Source: Lotus japonicus (lineage: Eukaryota; Streptophyta; Magnoliopsida; Fabales; Fabaceae). Taken from it: DNA of 64,000 nt. A program made the position numbers and the translations under genes. The stretch covers positions 63,598,732 through 63,662,731 of the forward strand of contig NC_080044.1 of assembly GCF_012489685.1 (NCBI RefSeq). Direction: 5' to 3'. The notes beneath the pieces are model-generated. The model was not told where the DNA came from, did no database searches, and worked only from the letters and a program-made list of their open reading frames with translations. Positions 12,366 to 26,719 of the stretch are shown here, one piece after another (the stretch's first letter is position 1; every line of letters starts with the position of its first letter).

Positions 12366-14885
12366 TTAGGATTCTCTTGGCCCACTATTTTTTGAAGGGC
12401 CGGCTCTTTCCACCATGATGTCATAAAGCTGCTTTCCATTCTGCTTGCCAAAATATATCAGCAAGAAACTATGAACTTGTTAAAAGCTTAATGTTGGCAA
12501 CTCAAGTAAGAATGAAATCTAATATCTGAACTAGTTCCTATATGTGTATTCGCTATACTTTTGCTTCCAAACTATTAGAAATATAATATAAAATCATTCA
12601 TCTATCTTTTAACTAACAACTAAAGCTTTTGAAGTAGTTAGTTCATGACATGGTTACAAAGTCTCTATGACCAAGTGGTCTATGTTCAATTCTTGTTGCC
12701 CCATTATTTTAATAATATTGAATTTCAGCACAAGGTAATTGATCTTATGGGTTGTTCACGCTTCAAGCCTGTCAAACTCTTGCAAGAGGAGGGCATATCA
12801 GAAATATAATATAGAACTCATTCAGATATGTTCACCTAACAACTTAAGTTTTTGAGATAGCTAGTACTTACAAAGATTATTGGGAAGAAATGAATCTGTC
12901 CCTCGGGCTTTGTTTGTGTCTCCTTGAAGTAAACCAAGATAGGGAAGTTTGGCCACCAGAATTCCCAATTAACAAATGTTGAGTAACTGCAGCATATCAA
13001 ACGGGTTTTCTTGTCAACTGTTTTGAAATTCTAGTTAGTGTGGATATGTAATAGGATACTTACTTCCACCGGTTTTTTCCTCCCACAAAAGCATTCTCAC
13101 CTGACTCCTCGAGCTGATCACCTACCTTTACCTCCTAAACCACAACTTTGGTGTATAACTCTTATATGAATAACTAAAGATAACAGATTACAAATCACTC
13201 TACAATTAGATGAACATATGCATACACAAACAATATGCAGATGATGTACTGAAGTTGGATGATGATTTTAATATAAATATAAGCCATACTTAAAGAAATA
13301 ACAATTGGTCAAGCTGCAGAATTTTAGAACTCAGTATGTCTAGTAACGAAGTTTAGTCTTTTGTATCAAATTGATGAAATTTAATAATAAACTCGCGGAA
13401 CAATTTGAAGGAAAATGAGGCAGAGAAACATAAATGTTTGAAACATAATTGTTCTCAGAAATCACGGGGAAGAATTCTATAGGTGCACAGCAGGGGCACT
13501 TGCTTTGTGGATACAGAGAAAAAAGAATCTGATGGATTCAGTTATGTAATGGCATGACACATTGACACTGAAAAATTGCAACATATATGAAAAAATTACG
13601 AAAGTGTATAAGTGGTGGCTTTTGTGGTTAATTTGAACTGAAATTTTAAATCACTGGTCAACAATGGTAAAACAGAATTTTATGATTTTAGGAAAGAAAT
13701 GGGGATGAGTAAATACTACACATAAATCAAGAAGTTCTTGAAGGGGTAAGGGAACAAACCAGAGCCTCATCATCAAAGACGAATCTCACTCTAGTCGTCT
13801 GGGGAAACAGAAAACAAACAACAAGAGAAAAAGTCAGCTTTTGAAATTGGAGCAGAAAGGACAATATGTTGTTTAGCAGAAAAAAATGATGTTATTGCAG
13901 CTATGAAAAAAGTACTTTGGATCATCATGCTAGTTTGCAACTTTCTTAATTACACCTTCCTCTACTAATAATTACCTGGAACAACAGAAGCAATCCAAGA
14001 AGACCAACAGGTACTGCAGGCACTAGATTATCTGTGTAAACCAACCCACCAGCTATACCTGATAGTACAATTGTAATTGTAAGAGTCATAATAGTTTAGG
14101 TGGATGTTTGTGAACCCGCTTACATAAGAAAAGGTGAAAAAGACCAAGTTAACAACACTTGCAGATTGTCAAAAGAATTCGCTAATCTCATTCCTCAAAA
14201 TTTCAATACAATAAGGCTATGCTAGAATTGATGGAAAGGCATGGAATTGAGTGGAGTGAAATGAAAATATATCAGGCTTTGTTGTTTACTTGTTTGGATT
14301 GTTTAAGATATGCTATGACACATACAAATAAAGAGAGAATCAGTAACCACCGAGTAACACAATAGGAATCCTGTAATCTGGTTCAGGAATCACAGTCTCT
14401 CTTCTACTCTTAGTCTTCACCCTCTTACCAAATCCAAGCTGTCAACAAAAAATTCCCCATTCAGAATCCACAGAGACTATATATATGAAAGAGACTTACA
14501 ATAAATGCAAAACACAACATAAAGATGAAGTATTAACCAATGAGTTAACAACAAAACGGTTTCCATTGCTTCCACTTATTTGTCTCCCAGAGAAATTTGG
14601 ACTGAACACAACTTGTCCACCACAAATTGAAGTCCTGAAACCACTCAAGCATCCAATCTTTTCCCTCCCTGAAACAAATACATTAAACTTTCCAACTTTC
14701 CCACATAAGCATCACAAAGTACAGTATCTTAATCAAAATATCCACATTTTTTCAAAAGGGTAGTGAAATTTTGACTAAAACTGACACAGAACATTGATGA
14801 GTAATCAAACCCAGACGAATTTACATGCAAATAACTCACTTTGTGAGAGAAGACAGGTGTGAACAGACAACAAAGTGCTCGCCAT
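12366..14885 (-). CDS. plastid two-span membrane protein, DUF3119-like
   Basis: Eight short reverse-strand exons were assembled by hand: 14885-14840, 14668-14538, 14438-14351, 14058-13976, 13798-13760, 13134-13064, 12986-12872 and 12440-12366. All have GT-AG borders and consistent phase, giving 215 residues; an alternative acceptor three bases earlier in the last exon would add one Gln. The first roughly 60 residues are Ser/Arg-rich (MASTLLSVHTCLLSQ), like a chloroplast transit peptide. Residues near 83-116 are hydrophobic (YRIPIVLLGIAGG, then PVGLLGLLLLFQ), likely two thylakoid or envelope spans. A conserved-looking soluble domain follows: RVRFVFDDEALEVK, GKNRW, FVNWEFWWP, ILVYFKETQT, IHFFP. 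From memory this matches the cyanobacterial/plastid DUF3119 family of unknown function; that was not checked. The gene is easily missed because no exon exceeds 131 bp. It is divergent from BSD2 with 287 bp between start codons. Confidence 0.82.
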
Positions 14886-15172
14886 TTGTTTCTGCTTCAA
14901 AAAAATCTATGTCCTTGTTTTATGTGGGGTGAAGCAGAAAAAGAATTTTACGGAAATGCCCACTATTTTCTGATGCCAAAGTTGTTATCTTTCAAGGTCA
15001 ATGGAATATCCCCAAGGACATTATAGTAAAAAGGAGTGAACTTTAACCACGGATATGAGTGCCTTATCTGCTGAAAACTGAGAGAAGCTCACTCCTTCAT
15101 TCGGTTCAGTTAAAAGAACCAAGCTTTACTACCCCTTTTGATATTTTGAAGTCTCTGTGAAGTGATTTTTCA
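14886..15172. promoter_or_regulatory. shared divergent promoter of two plastid genes
   Basis: Only 287 bp separate the start codons of the DUF3119-like gene (-) and BSD2 (+), so both promoters and 5' untranslated regions lie here. An I-box core GATAAG (minus strand, 15063-15068), a motif common in light-regulated plastid genes, is present. No strong TATA box was assigned. Confidence 0.6.
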
Positions 15173-17760
15173 ATGGCTCACTCTCTGAGTTTTGCTCCTA
15201 TTTGTTCTTTGAAATCTTCAAACAGAATTGGTATGCTTAACTCTGTGTTTGTGTTTTCTTGTCTTTGTGGGGTTTTGTAGTGCTTATGTTATTGTAATGA
15301 GAATTTGTATGGACTTGAATAGGAGCAGTTACCGGTAATTCGGTTGCCCGAACGGCTTTTCCGATGAAGGAAGCATGTCAGAATTCTAAAGCTCGAAACT
15401 TTCAGTCTTTGGAGGTTAAGGTGAGATTGACTTTTGTATCTTATATACAAATAATGATGCTTTATGCTTACTTTCTCATGTTAAAATTGCTGGGATTGGG
15501 ACATTGGTTAATAGTATTTTTGGAAATCATTCAATAATTGATTATAAAACCAAAGTCAATTCTGAAGAGAAGCTTATGTGAGTAGCTTATGAGTCTCAGA
15601 ATTGCTTTTGAGAAAAAATAAGTTGATCCAAACATGTATTGATTGAAAGTCAGTCATGTGCTATTTGGTTCATAAGCTTATGCTCACTTTCTCATTGAAA
15701 AAAATGCTGAATTTAGGGTATGTTTGTACATTTTCCTATAACTAATTCTGAAGCAAAAATCAATTATGGAGTGAAGCTTCTATGAATAGTTTCTGAGTGC
15801 CAAAATTGATTCTAAGAAAAAAGAAGCTAATCTAAACATGCTATAAGACGTCAATTTGGTCAATTGTCTGTCATGTGTTATTTGGTTCATAAGCTGAAAA
15901 GCAGGCACACTGTAGCATGACATTGATTCTGGTAATATTTGGAAGAAGCGAATACTAAGTATGAGTTAAGTTCTTTGAAAGGATATGGAAAATCTGTGTT
16001 TGGATATCTATTAGTATTATCTAATGGTGACTGGAATTTGATGGACTGAAATGGGATATAATCATTATTGTGTAGATATTTTTATGATGAAATGGAATTA
16101 GACTTGATTTCATCCTATATAACCTCTTGGTTCCATTTCATTGCATCTTATTTTAAACAATCCTTACAATGGAACCTAGTATTGTTCCATTGTATCTCAT
16201 TTCATTTCTTTCTTTCTATCAATCTAAGTATAGCCTTGAGTAGATCATTGGGTAATTTAATTTTCCTGACAACGTAATAGAATGTGGCACATGTGATTTG
16301 AACATCATTAGATGTAACTAGTTCCCTTTACTGTGTTTAAAAATACATTAACCACTCTCTATTTTTTGATTCAATAGGCTACAGATGATAAAACTCCAAG
16401 CACAAAAGCAAGGAGCATTGTTTGTGCTGATTGTGATGGGAATGGTAAGTGACAATGCAGATTTTAGTTTCTTTGTTATCACAATCTTATTGTAAATCTC
16501 TTATTCTCTATTTAAATATGGGTCTCAGTTAATGATAGTTAATGATATGACGTAGTGAATTAGCAATTGCTAGTTTTGTACAAAAAAATAGAAGAAAAAG
16601 GCCAGACTTATTATTTAAACTCACTGGGTTGTTTTGTTATCTTTTTTGCTCAACTGCCAGGTGCAATATTATGCACTCAATGCCAAGGTAATGGAGTTAA
16701 TTTGGTAGATCACTTCAATGGACGATATAAAGCGGGTGGATTATGCTGGCTATGCAGGTAACTGCTTCAAATACCACACTCCTCCTGCCTAATGCTCTCT
16801 AAGCATGTGCGACTATGCTTTGTTGTGTGTTGTATGGTGTGTCAGTATGTACTTACATGCATAAATTTCTACAGAGATATATGCATTGATATCAGTAGAA
16901 TTGTCGTGCTTCCACAACATGCTTGCCATCACGGTGTAGGTAGAGAATAATGAACAATCTATCTAAGCTTATAAAGTTCAAATCTGAAGTTTATGCAGAC
17001 ATTTTAGTAATAGCTCTAGCAGAATGAGTATGTAGTACAAATTCTTTCCCTGATTTTAAGAATCTACTCAATTGATTATAGTCATGAACTATACTGCCTG
17101 GACCGAATGAATAGATAAACAAATGAGACTCAAGTTCTGGCAAAATGCATAGAATAAGATTAAATGACTGTCCAATAATGAGCTTGCTTTACTCAGTCCC
17201 TCCATCACACTTCTTGTCCAAATGGTATATATGACCTCATTTTTTCTTCTTTTCCTTGAAGCTAATTGGTTGGCTGTTTAAAACAATAGAATGGCACCTT
17301 TTGATCTCAGGGTAGAAGATGAAACTTCTAAGTTTTTTTGAGTCTTCTTTTGTTTCTTCTTTGTTAGTTTTAACATCCTGCAATTACTATACTGTTATTT
17401 GCATGAAATGGTCTAGTTTATTTATGTAAAAGTTGATGATGAGTATCTAGGGATCATTTTGTACTTATCTATAGTTCAATGCTTCATCTGTATTTGTTAG
17501 CATGCATTTTCTTGCATAAATTGGTATCATTACTTCTAGTAGTTGTATGATTCTGTTGCATTCCCTGCTTATAACACAGTTGAAAAGTTAGGTTCTAAAA
17601 ACTCATAATACTCAGTTCTAGTCTCAATATGTGAAAAGATAAATAAAGAAGAGTAGTCTCAACATGTATGTTTCTTTGCAGGGGTAAAAAGGATATTCTG
17701 TGTGGAAGTTGTAATGGGGCTGGTTTTATTGGAGGATTCATGAGCACATTTGATGAATAG
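15173..17760 (+). CDS. BSD2: BSD2, DnaJ-type zinc-finger Rubisco assembly factor
   Basis: Five exons, 15173-15230, 15323-15420, 16378-16444, 16661-16757 and 17682-17760, join to 132 residues; Arabidopsis BSD2 is of about the same length. The N-terminal half (MAHSLSFAPICSLKSSNR) is a plastid transit peptide. The C-terminal half has four Cys-X2-Cys repeats: CADCDGNG, CTQCQGNG, CWLCRGKK and CGSCNGAG. This is the DnaJ central zinc-finger fold without a J domain. BSD2 binds folded Rubisco large-subunit intermediates in the stroma and holds them until small subunits join. All eight zinc-ligand cysteines are present. Third-repeat glycines are weaker (RGKK), as in the family. Splitting of the fingers over exons 3, 4 and 5 agrees with an intact gene. 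Confidence 0.95.
15421..16377. repeat. BSD2 intron 2 with MITE-like remnants
   Basis: The intron contains inverted-repeat fragments typical of short DNA elements: 'agaagcttatg' with 'gttgatccaaacatg' near 15565-15640, a related block near 15750-15840, and an inverted pair around 16085-16210 built on 'aatggaa/ttccatt'. Element ends were not resolved. Confidence 0.4.
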
Positions 17761-18649
17761 AAGATTGGCTTGATGGAATCCTCAAGATTCCTCATAGCTA
17801 AACAATGAGAAAAGGAAGTGGGAATCCACTTGTTCCTCTGACTGGTCTATTTGCAATGTGTATTCATTAATGTATTATGCAGTTTTGTGACAATACAATT
17901 TTGAATTTTGTCTTAATTCCTGAATTTTCCCTTGTTAAGTGTGTGCACACTATATTGCATGTTATTGAATTAATTCATGATTCCAATGCCGTTTTTCTTT
18001 TAAAAATTGTTTTGTTGAAGTATTTACATATTCGTTTACTTTTCTTTGTGTCTTGTACATACTCATTTAGAATGAATTTTTTAAAAAAGAAGTAAAAAAA
18101 AAAACGTATTTCTAAGGTAAATTAAGAATTTATAAGATGTATAAACCACCCCAACTTAATATGGAGTTAAATTAAATACCCAAACTTCTCTGAGATAATA
18201 ATGTTTTGACATGTGTCTTAAAAATTTCCACTCATAACATATGCTAAAATATTATTAGGCTCAAGGCTATAGTAATTTTACCCTATATTTACATGGGTAA
18301 TTTATTAACTCCAAAATTGTGTTTTAGTTTCTCAATGTTTCTCTATAGTCGACATCTATGAAACTAGTCATTGGAGGCTTGGAGATCATGTTAAGTGGGT
18401 ATGTCTCTCTCAACAAATGTTTCTTCATATAGTACATCGCTTAGGGATCGAACAAACAAACACTGAACAATATCTTTAAGGAGATCAATGTAAGTTTTCA
18501 CTAAAAAAAATTATCCAAACATATAATTGACGTTAGTAAAATTAATTTTAACACCCCAAACAAAACTATTTTAATTAAAAAACCAGGAAAATAAAGTCAT
18601 TAAAATATTTACTTTACTTATAAGCTAATTTTGCAGAATAAGCATCAAA
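17761..18649. other. BSD2 3' region and AT-rich spacer
   Basis: Contains the BSD2 3' untranslated region and AT-rich spacer up to the tRNA. I see no gene or bounded repeat in it. Confidence 0.6.
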
Positions 18650-18731
18650 GTCGCTTTGGCCGAGTGGTTAAGGCGTGTGCCTGCTAAGTACATGGGGTTT
18701 CCCCGCGAGAGTTCGAATCTCTCAGGCGACG
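18650..18731 (+). tRNA. tRNA-Ser (anticodon GCU)
   Basis: The 82-nt sequence folds as a class II tRNA. Acceptor arm GTCGCTT pairs with AGGCGAC, followed by discriminator G. The D-arm is GGCCGAGTGGTTAAGGC, the anticodon loop CTGCTAA gives GCT (reads AGC/AGU serine codons), and there is a long variable arm (TACATGGGGTTTCCCCGC). The T-arm carries GTTCGAATC. Internal A and B boxes are intact, a T-run follows at 18735, and there is no intron. Confidence 0.97.
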
Positions 18732-18820
18732 TTTCTTTTTTTAATTTTTAAATAATTTTATCTACGCCACCTTCAATATATTAAATTTCGTTTGCTTTTA
18801 TTTTTCACTACAGCAAATGG

Positions 18821-21027
<2,207 letters not shown>

Positions 21028-21148
21028 TTTGTACTAATTAATAACAATACAAGTAGAAACAAGTATGGTGCCAACTTTGAACTTGGTATTTGATAGTTAG
21101 TTCTCTCTAACTATCCCTTGCTTGCAGCATTTGTACCACTGATAGTCA

Positions 21149-21158
21149 CTTATATAAG
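21149..21158 (-). promoter_or_regulatory. TATA box of the peroxidase gene
   Basis: CTTATATAAG on the reverse strand, about 125 bp before the peroxidase start codon, at a usual distance for a TATA box plus short leader. Confidence 0.6.
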
Positions 21159-21159
21159 G

Positions 21160-22231
21160 GTCTGTTTGTCTCATGGCAAAAGTGGATCTTAATTACGGGA
21201 TGTGATTAAGCTTTTAATAACGTTAAACATTTTGATTAAGCTTTTAGTTTGCAGAGGTCTTTCCATCACTCTTTTCTTATCTTTGATGCCTGTGCTTTAT
21301 TCCTTAACGCGTTTCTGCTTTCTCTGTGTGTTATATTTTCGTCCATAATGTTCATCTTTTTGCTTTAGTTGTTGACTTGTTTTGGTTTTGTTCACATTAA
21401 ATGGTTCATGTGTATTTTGGGTGAAAACTTGTTGGGATCACTTCGGTGCAAATATCGTAAATTGAGTATAAAATAAAAGATGATAGGCATTTAAATTTTA
21501 AGTAAGCACTACGCGAAAAAAAAAAAGTTGAATGACAAGCATATGGTTTTACAACCTAAGTAGAATGTTTGAAGTAGTGTTAATACTAAAATTTCTAATT
21601 TGATCAAGTAAAACATGTTAAGTTCTACATTGGTTGGATATATGAGCACTAAAGTGTTTATATATGGTAATACAATCCTCACATCATAAGGTAGTTTTTG
21701 GGTAGAGTTTAGGTTAGTTTAACTTTAAGAAAAGAGCTTCTTTAAGAAAGAGTGAGATTGAGAAATTGTTTCGAGATATATAGAATTTGAGGTCATAATT
21801 GGGAAGTATTAGTATACATGAAGAAGAATGAATGATGCAACTATGACTCGGAATCTAAGTCAATGATCTAGGTGTTGAAGAGTTCAAAACCCTATGCCCC
21901 ATTCATATAGCACGAGGGAGTTGAGGTTGAATTTATTTCGAATGAATTTTAGCATTCATTTCTATCATCGTCACTATCTTCTTCTTCAATTGTTGGGAAC
22001 GCGACTTTTAACACTTTGAGTATTTTTTTCTTACCCATCTCCTCATATTCATTGAGTGTATTGAGTTTCAATCCATGTCATCGAATCTTTCGAAGAATAT
22101 TGCAAGAGACATGTTGGCTAGGTTTCTTGATTTCACGACTTTCACCCCGAGATATTAATTCCTACTCAAATCTTCATCGGCGAAGGTCTATTCTAAGAAG
22201 GTGCATTGTTCGTGTAAATATAATGATGTTA
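21160..22231. other. AT-rich intergenic region
   Basis: No gene seen. Around 21618-21710 there is a block like a small retroelement LTR ('aagttctacattgg...gtttatatatgg'), but no second copy or primer site was found. Confidence 0.5.
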
Positions 22232-22240
22232 AAAAGAGTA

Positions 22241-23478
22241 GGCTTAATTGTACTTTTGGTCCCTCAACTTTGGCCTTCCTGCGAAAATCGTCCCCAAACT
22301 TTAAAATTAGCAAAAAAAAGTCCCTAACGTTTACACCCGGTTGCAAAATTGGTTTTCCGTCCAATTCCAACGAATTCTGGGATAAAAATTAAAAAAAAAA
22401 CCTAAAAATTGGTGAATGTTCATCTTCTTCAAACATCTTCATCATCATCATCTTCAACATAAAGCTGAAACAGGGAAAAAAAAAATCAATCTCCTCAAAC
22501 CCAGTCACCATCAAACACCTTACATAAAAAGAAAACCATCAAACACCTTACATAAAAAAGCAAATCCTTTCCATTCTCCTTTCACTCAAAGAAATCAGAG
22601 TACATTTTTAGGATTTGAGGTCAGATATGTGGGAATCTAGATCCAGCACCACCACCACCTTCTTCTTCGAAACCACTTCCTTCTTTCGCTAGAGCCATTT
22701 GCCACCACTTCCTCCTCTTCTTCAAAATCAAGATCTGGGAGCATCACCACCAAACCTCGCCGCCACCACCACCTCTGGGTTCGCAGCGCCTCCTTTACAT
22801 GGATCTCCAGTCCATGAAGCACCACGCCACCACCACCTCCGTTAAAGCTCTTCAGTCACCAGCCACCGCCGTCGCGTATCTACTCATATGCCTTCTTCAT
22901 CTCTACTCCAAACCAAACAAAAACAGGCAAAGAAAGAGAGTAGGATCGAGGGAGGAAGAGAGATGGAGATGGAGGATTCGAAGAGGAGCGGCGGTGGTGC
23001 TTCGGTGACGACGAGGAGCGGTGGGGTGGTCTATGGCAGATTCAGATTTGGGTTCAATGGAGGTGGGTCAAAATTCCAGGTCAAAACCCCACCTCCTCTT
23101 CTTTGGTGCATGTCAAAACCCCACCTCTGAACAATATTTTTAATTTTTGGATTTGGGTGAGGGAAAAGGAGTATTGGCTTTTATTTCTGGAAATTTTTGT
23201 GGTTGAATTTAATATGGGTTTGTTGTTGGGAAGATTGTGAATTTGAGTTTGAGTTTGTGAATTTATGGGTTTTTAATATGAAGATGATGAATGTTTCAGA
23301 TACTAAATTTTTTAATTAATTTTTTGAGGAATATTTCGTTAGTTTTTGGATGGAATTGGACGGAAAACCAATTTTGCAACCGGCTGTAAACGTTAGGGAC
23401 ATTTTTTTGCTAATTTTAAAGTTTGGGGACGATTTTCACAGGAAGGCTAAAGTTGGGGACCAAAAGTGCAATTAAGCC
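22241..23478. mobile_element. non-autonomous MULE (Mutator-like), 1238 bp
   Basis: Both ends begin GGCTTAATTGYACTTTTGGT and match for roughly 125-130 bp as terminal inverted repeats (22241-22370 and 23349-23478), with only a few differences. A perfect 9-bp target duplication AAAAGAGTA flanks it (22232-22240 and 23479-23487). Long terminal repeats with a 9-bp duplication are the hallmark of Mutator-like elements. The interior (about 22400-23130) lacks a transposase and is richer in C/G and CCACCA/GGTGGT repeats than its surroundings, so captured gene sequence (Pack-MULE) is possible. No protein was recognised. Confidence 0.93.
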
Positions 23479-23731
23479 AAAAGAGTACTTATGAGTTAAG
23501 ACCCTTATGTTGATTCCATAGAGATCAATTAATACCACTACTCTCTATCAGTCATCTTCAAGTTAGAAGTTTATTTTGGAAGGAAGTTAGAAGATTAGGA
23601 CCTACTATTTGATTTTTTAATATGTACTTTATTCTTTTTACATATAGTATAATATAATATCTCTTTATAAAAAAATTCATTATAAATTACTTAGTTAAAA
23701 TAAAATTTAATTGAAAAAATATTAATTAATA

Positions 23732-24049
23732 CTCCCTCCGTTCCTCCTGATCTTTTGTTGTTTTAACTTTTGGTCTAAATTTTAAATTTTTTGTTGTTTT
23801 ATAAACCCAATGCATTTTTTCTCAATTTATTCCATGTATACCCTTATTTAATACTATATCTCTCACCTATCATCTCTTAATTTCATCAATCAAAATCATA
23901 ACAAGTGTCTTAACCAATAACTATCATTCTCTTTCTTCACTTTAACTCAACATTAAATAGGAGTGTTTATGTCAACAAATATATCAATGATTGCACTCTT
24001 AAACAATGTGCATAACTTCAAAACAACAAAAAATCAGGAACGGAGGGAG
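23732..24049. mobile_element. Stowaway MITE, 318 bp
   Basis: Ends CTCCCTCCGTTCCT and AGGAACGGAGGGAG are inverted, flanked by TA on both sides (23730-23731, 24050-24051). This is the Tc1/mariner-derived Stowaway signature. Inner arms TTTGTTGTTTT / AAACAACAAA also pair. No coding. Confidence 0.93.
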
Positions 24050-24214
24050 TATTAACTTAATTTAATTAAAATAATATAAATAATAAGAAATCTCCTAAAA
24101 TTATGCTTATTGAAAAATAAAGGGAATATAAATGTATAATATTGGGATTGTGAACCTTTATTTTTTATTTAGAAAAATAGTAGTAATATTTTCCCATTCA
24201 CGAATTCATCATAT

Positions 24215-24355
24215 TTGTCTCCGAAAGATAGCTCAAGTGATAAGAGCTAGGGACATAAGCGTTGGGTGAGATGAAGGGTGAATGGCCCATGATTCGAACC
24301 ATGAGGAAGACTAATTTACTAACATTACTAACAACTAACATTTGCCCATAAAAAA
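24215..24355 (+). mobile_element. tRNA-derived SINE, 141 bp
   Basis: A-box-like TAGCTCAAGTGATAAGAGC near the 5' end and B-box-like GATTCGAACC about 60 bp later form a pol III promoter. The 3' end is A-rich (CCCATAAAAA). It is bracketed by a perfect 15-bp target duplication ACGAATTCATCATAT (24200-24214 and 24356-24370), proving retroposition and suggesting a fairly recent insertion. Confidence 0.9.
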
Positions 24356-24420
24356 ACGAATTCATCATATGCATTAGCACTACGCCACCTTTTTAAGATA
24401 AGATGCTTAAAAAAATTTAA

Positions 24421-24611
24421 GGGTTACTAGTCAAATTAATCCGTGATTTTGTAAGCGAGTTTAATTTTAGTCTTTCATCGGAAAAATAACGTATAGTGAC
24501 AGTAAAAAACAGCCCGTAATTGTAAAATTGATAGGTACTAAATGTGATTTTTCCGTCAAGGAACTAAAATCAATCTCCCTCATAAAATCATAGACTAATG
24601 TGACCATTAAC
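24421..24611. mobile_element. MULE-like MITE, 191 bp
   Basis: Diverged inverted repeats of about 60 bp: left GTTACTAGTCAAATTAATCC..., right the complement of GTTAATGGTCACATTAGTCT. Both continue through GATTTTAGT/CTTT and CGG/GACGGAAAAA. Flanks are A-rich, so a target duplication cannot be read with certainty. Confidence 0.6.
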
Positions 24612-24660
24612 AAAAAAAAAAAATTAATAATTAAGTTTAAAAGCAAACCTCCTACAAGAT

Positions 24661-25556
24661 GAAGATCTTAGTAGTAGTCCCAAATCTCATTTGGCGCCCT
24701 AACTTAAACCTCGCCGAAGCTTCTGCTTCACGTTTTCGGTCTCTCGTCAGAAGCTCTTCACCGTCCAGGTTTTTCCTCTGTCTCTAGAATTTCAACGATT
24801 GGATAATTTCTTCTTCAATTTCTAGGGTTTCATCTCCACATTGTGAGTTTTTCGATTGATTTAGATTCAAAGCCTAATTGTGAGAGGATCCGTCTGAGTA
24901 GCATACATTGGTCTACGATTGTTTGTATTTGTGAGTAGTCATATATTTATTTTAATTTTTTTCCAATGAAATGATAGAGTGAAATTAATGAATGAGAGAA
25001 TCCAGATTTATGTTTTGTGGGTGTTATCATTTGATAATAGTAATGATTCTGGTAGATGCTTTGCCAAAAATTCCCCTAATAATGATCGTAAGCTTTTTCT
25101 ATCTGAATCATTATTGAGTTAGTTAAGAGTTAGTTTCTTTTGGCACTAGTTTTCACACCTAATCTGCATTCTAACTTTTCAGTTAGTTATCAGGTTCCAG
25201 TTCGGAGGCCAATAAAGAGCTACAAATTCCTTGAGCTTGGAGTCTTCTGTAGGCCTTCAATGCCCTTCTTCACATAGTTCATTGTGGCGTATAGCAATAA
25301 TTTATATCTTGCAAAGAAAAAGTCTACATCTAAAACTCCATAATCCATAATCCATAGGTAGGTTACTTATTTGATGGCCTTTTTGTCAAGCTTCTTCCAA
25401 GTTGATTAAAAAATGTTTATTATTTTTATGCAGATATTGCTTTTGGATAGTAGGGAATGCATCCACTTTAATCGATTCTTGATGCTAAGAGAAGAGATTG
25501 TTTCTATAATGTGGATGTGGGCAAGAAATTGGCTCAGGCTATTGAGGATGTCGTGT
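24661..25556 (+). pseudogene. duplicated unknown transcript unit, copy A (truncated)
   Basis: First of three copies of a spliced unit. Exon 1 ends at 24768 (CCGTCCAG then GT), exon 2 spans 25194-25357, and exon 3 starts at 25434; all splice sites match copies B and C. After about 25550 (GAGGATGTCG) it diverges from the others, so the 3' end is lost or replaced. No long reading frame is shared by the copies. Exon 2 gives only short peptides before stops. I do not recognise a family; it may be a non-coding RNA or a decayed protein gene. Unlike the other copies it is not followed by a receptor kinase. Confidence 0.5.
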
Positions 25557-26719
25557 TTGGGATTTGGTACCTGCAGGTATGTGGAACCATATCGCCATAA
25601 CATATTTTCATCTTTTGATGATTTGATAATGCTTGATAAATTAAATTAAGGTTGTTGAGTTAGATTTTTGCATACACTTCTTCAGTTAAACTCCATTCTA
25701 TACTTTGTTTTGTCTAATCAGACACCCATTGTGCTTGGAATGGTGTAATCACCTCAATTGATATGCATTTTAGTTTATTTTGATGTCATTAACCTCCCAT
25801 TGCTAGAAATTTGCATAGGATTTGGATGGTTTTTTACTTGTGAATCTGTACAATTACATGAGAAACATGTTTTCACTTGAACTCCCTATAGGATGAAGAA
25901 TATCATGACTCATGGTCGGATAATGAAGTTCTATTCACTTGTGTACTGTCATGGTGTTGAACTTTTACAAAGGCTATGTTTATTCATATGACTGCTTGCT
26001 GGTTTATGTCAAGGGAATAGATCATACACATTATAATTCATCTTCTGTGCTGCCATGGTGTTAAACACCCCCCGTGTCTTCTATTATTATTTGGGCTAGG
26101 CATGTCTGATTTAGATGCCATTTGACTTGTTGAAAAGGTAACACACCAAAATTTGTGATATCAGTTTCAATTTTAGAGAAATCAAAAGTGAGAGCAAATG
26201 TGCAACTTTTGTGGGTAACATTTCATAATGAAAAATTTACAATTTACACTAGCTGATTTAATCCTAGAATTAAGGGTGGCCATACATGTGATGTCACCAT
26301 CCTAACTGATAGAATATTCTAGAATGAAATAACAAGAACAGAAAAATAACTAAGGTTAATATTCAAGGTAAATCTTCAACCAGCTGACTTTAGTTATCTT
26401 TCTGGACCTTGCACTAGTATAAGACACTGGCCTAGTCTGTGATCTATTATCATGATCTCCGTTCTTAACAAAACTCCATCGTGGTGTATGACCCTCACTC
26501 CCCCTCTCCCTTCTTAAAAGTGGCTACACAAAGTTAATATATAGGAGTTCCATCCTTTTTTTTTTCCTTTTCTTTTCGTCATTTAATATAAATCTTCTCT
26601 TTTGTTTATCAACTTTATGCTTTATTTTATTGCTATCGCTTTCTGTTTATTCAACTTTATCTTAAATTTTCTTTTATCTGCTTTCCAATTCAGCACTCTC
26701 TTTCGAAAAAAAGGTCTTA
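25557..26719. other. AT-rich spacer
   Basis: Sequence between copy A and the repeat before copy B. No gene, RNA or clearly bounded repeat recognised. Confidence 0.5.

Noticed and set aside
14485..14763. 92-codon plus-strand frame
   Set aside because: It is the complement of exon 2 of the minus-strand DUF3119-like gene.
21618..21710. Possible solo LTR of a TRIM-like element
   Set aside because: Only partial resemblance; no terminal TG/CA pair with a duplication could be read.
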